NCBI GenBank assembly: GCA_046726955.1
Contig: JBKPBQ010000144.1
Span: 1 to 6,599 of the forward strand
Direction of reading: 5' to 3'
Length of the DNA: 6,599 nt
Origin: CAVPGH01 sp046726955
GTDB taxonomy: Bacteria; Acidobacteriota; Vicinamibacteria; Fen-336
How positions within the stretch are numbered: the stretch's first letter is position 1; each line of letters starts with the position of its first letter. The notes under the pieces were generated by a model. The model was not told the DNA's origin and made no database searches. It saw nothing but the letters and a program-made list of their open reading frames with translations. Both the position numbers and the translations under genes were made by a program. Below are positions 4,752-6,599 of this stretch, one piece after another.

Positions 4752-6599
4752 GCCAGTTCACGAGCACGCGGATCGGCTCGCGCGGCTTGACCGGCGTGTT
4801 CACGAGGAACCGGAGCCCGTCGCGCGTGACGTCGAAGGGCCGGTCGGGCGGAGACTCCGACATCGGCGCCTCGAAGAGCGCGCGAGGGACGCCCGCCTCG
4901 AAGGACGACGCCTCCGTCCTCACGTCCACGGCCATGATCTTCGACCCTTCGACGTAGAAGAGCTCCTTTCCGTCGCGCCGCCAGCGCGGGGCGATTCCCC
5001 CGTCGCGCGAGATCTGCCACTTGCCCTGCCCGGCGACGCCGTCCGCGGAGACGCCCTTGACGTAGACCTCGACGCGCCCGGTCTCGTTCGACCAGTACGC
5101 GATCCACCGGCCGTTCGGGGAGAAGGCGGCACCCTGCTGCACGAAGGCCTCCGTGAGGAACGGGATGGGCTTCCGGGGGCCCGCGGACATGGACAGCAGG
5201 AAGAGAGTCGATGGGCTCTTCGCTCCCGTCGAGTTGTACGCGAGGAATCGCCCGTCCGCCGACCAGTCCTCCACGTGCAGGGGGACGTCGCTCGAGGAGA
5301 GCACGAGCTCGTCCTCTCCCGACCCGTCCACGCGCTTCTCGTAGATCTCGCGGACGCCGCGGCGGTTCGAGAAGAACGCGAGGCGCGCTCCGTCGGGCGA
5401 CCAGCTCTGGCCGCAGTTGTCGGCGGCGTCGAAGGTCAGCCGTCGGCTCGACCCGCGCGCAGCGTCGAGGATCCAGAGGTTGCGCACGTCGCCCTCGCTG
5501 CGGCACACGGCGACGCTCTTCTCGTCGGGCGACAGCGTGGGCCGGAAGTAGGCGCCGGTCTCCCCGAGAGTGCCGAGCTTTCGACCCGACCGGTCGAGCC
5601 ACGTGAGCTGGAGCACGTCCCAGAGCGGTCCCGGCCGCCACGCGACCACGCCGTTGCCCGAAACGGAGAAGAAGGCTTCCCCCGCGTACTGCGGTCCGCT
5701 CGAGCGCCCCACCTGGTCGACGACGGCGAACGGCTCTCCGGAAAGCTCCAGCCGCCCGGCGTCGAAGCGCTGCCCCATGAGCGTGTCGCCGCGCAGGAAC
5801 AGCAGGTGTCCGGTCGACGAATACGCCACCGCCGAGCTCGTGGAGACGATGCGCTTGCGAAGGTCGGAATCGAAGGCGCCGGCGTAGACGGCCCGGTCCT
5901 CGGGGCGCGCCGTCAGTGACAGGTAGAGATAGTGCCGCCCGTCGGGCAGGAAGACGGGCATGGCCCGGCCGATCTCGCCGGGAGCGAGCGCGCCGACGGC
6001 CTCCGGCTCGCCACCTCGCGCGGGGACGCGATAGAGCCGGCTGCGAGCCGAGAAGAGGATGACGTTGTCCGGGCCCCACGAGGCGGCCTCCAGGAAACCC
6101 GGAAGCGCGCAGATCGTCTGCGGAGGACCGCCCGCGAGGTCGACCTTCTTCAGGCTCTCGAAGCCGGCGGCGAACCCGATCCGCTTGCCGTCGGGGGACC
6201 AGAAGGGGCGGGTCGCTCCTTCGGTGCCGGGCACCGGCCAGAGCTCGAGCGAGTCGAGCGAGCGCAGGGCCAGAGTCCTCCCCCCGTCGAGCTGCACGGG
6301 AAAGGCGATCTGCCGGCCGTTCGGAGACACCGCGAGCGTCGCCGACCACCGCAGGCGCGCGTTCGCCGGCAGCGGGATCTGCAGGCGGACGGGCAGCAGG
6401 TGCTCCGCGCGGCCGCTTCGGAGAGCGAGTCCGCCGCCCACGCCGAAAATCGCGGCGGCGACCAGCGCGGCGATCCAGGCCCCGGTCCGGCCCTGTCGTC
6501 GCGCCGGCGCCGGAACCGGTCGGGCCGCCCAGCCGAGCGCGTGCCGGAGCTCGCGAATCGACTGCCAGCGGTCCGCGGGATCCTTGGCGAGGCAGGCGG
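4738..6599 (-). CDS. Transmembrane Ser/Thr protein kinase with TolB/PD40 beta-propeller, 5' truncated by the window
   Basis: The frame has no stop from the window edge to the TGA at 4738-4740, giving 619 visible residues. An in-frame GTG at 6439-6441 would give a 567-aa protein, but I reject it because it falls inside the membrane helix and the preceding codons are clearly protein. The first visible residues, CLAKDPADRWQS (2-13), are the end of a Hanks-type kinase C-lobe, with the conserved Arg10 of subdomain XI. A basic Pro/Arg/Ala-rich linker follows (22-38), then one membrane helix, WIAALVAAAIFGVGGGLAL (41-59). The rest is propeller-like with PD40 repeats: SPNGRQIAF (about 91), SPDGKRIGF (134), SPDEKSVAV (356), SPDGARLAFFSN (400), SADGRFLAYNS (446) and SPNGRWIAYWSN (493). 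The tail, PIRVLVNWLSRP, is typical of such kinases. Expected topology is a cytoplasmic kinase with an extracytoplasmic sensor. The catalytic Lys and Asp lie outside the window, so kinase activity cannot be verified. Confidence 0.88.
   Translation of the reverse strand, partial: ACLAKDPADRWQSIRELRHALGWAARPVPAPARRQGRTGAWIAALVAAAIFGVGGGLALRSGRAEHLLPVRLQIPLPANARLRWSATLAVSPNGRQIAFPVQLDGGRTLALRSLDSLELWPVPGTEGATRPFWSPDGKRIGFAAGFESLKKVDLAGGPPQTICALPGFLEAASWGPDNVILFSARSRLYRVPARGGEPEAVGALAPGEIGRAMPVFLPDGRHYLYLSLTARPEDRAVYAGAFDSDLRKRIVSTSSAVAYSSTGHLLFLRGDTLMGQRFDAGRLELSGEPFAVVDQVGRSSGPQYAGEAFFSVSGNGVVAWRPGPLWDVLQLTWLDRSGRKLGTLGETGAYFRPTLSPDEKSVAVCRSEGDVRNLWILDAARGSSRRLTFDAADNCGQSWSPDGARLAFFSNRRGVREIYEKRVDGSGEDELVLSSSDVPLHVEDWSADGRFLAYNSTGAKSPSTLFLLSMSAGPRKPIPFLTEAFVQQGAAFSPNGRWIAYWSNETGRVEVYVKGVSADGVAGQGKWQISRDGGIAPRWRRDGKELFYVEGSKIMAVDVRTEASSFEAGVPRALFEAPMSESPPDRPFDVTRDGLRFLVNTPVKPREPIRVLVNWLSRP

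Noticed and set aside
4708..4757. Inverted repeat ACTGGC / GCCAGT around the convergent stops
   Set aside because: Only 6 bp with a 38-nt loop; too weak to call a terminator.
3221..4957. 578-codon plus-strand open frame across the hydrolase and beyond
   Set aside because: It is out of frame with the hydrolase, is rich in Arg/Ala/Pro/Gly as expected of a shadow frame in GC-rich DNA, and shows no motif. The GHSMGG, DWR and GDGVVP motifs are all in the other frame.
4406..6349. 647-codon minus-strand open frame across the kinase-PD40 gene
   Set aside because: Arg-rich composition without repeats or motifs; the PD40 repeats and the kinase end are in the neighbouring frame.

Overview
The window is very GC-rich, almost fully coding DNA with short intergenic gaps and mixed GTG/ATG starts. 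It suggests a soil or sediment bacterium of the Acidobacteriota or a similar metagenome-era phylum. The best taxonomic hint is the right-hand gene: a Ser/Thr protein kinase fused through one membrane helix to a TolB/PD40 beta-propeller, an architecture greatly expanded in Acidobacteriota and related phyla. The phylum call is inference. I see no RNA genes, mobile elements or CRISPR arrays.

Left edge (1-247): the last 73 codons of a plus-strand gene, probably an M14-family carboxypeptidase, converge on a minus-strand gene with only 10 bp between their stop codons. Both stops lie inside one 15-bp inverted repeat with a single G.T mismatch (210-247), a likely bidirectional terminator built from the two gene ends.

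Middle-left (234-3285, minus strand): a probable three-gene operon, in transcription order. First is a LarA-family nickel-pincer-nucleotide 2-hydroxyacid racemase/epimerase. Second is GalM, aldose 1-epimerase. Third is a small exported protein of unknown function that overlaps galM by 4 bp (GTGA). Two epimerases side by side suggest sugar or sugar-acid interconversion; the LarA substrate cannot be read from sequence, and lactate is only one possibility. The cofactor genes larB, larC and larE are not in the window.

Middle (3286-3353): a 68-bp divergent promoter region. It has a -10-like box for each direction and a 10-bp palindrome centred between them. The larA side looks leaderless; the other side has a strong Shine-Dalgarno sequence.

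Right (3354-6599): a plus-strand LCAT/PDAT-like alpha/beta hydrolase of 465 aa without an export signal. It converges with a 14-bp overlap on the kinase-PD40 gene, whose 5' part, including most of the kinase domain, lies beyond the window edge. No single dedicated system is evident. The most interesting points are the LarA-GalM-exported protein operon and the shared terminator hairpin.
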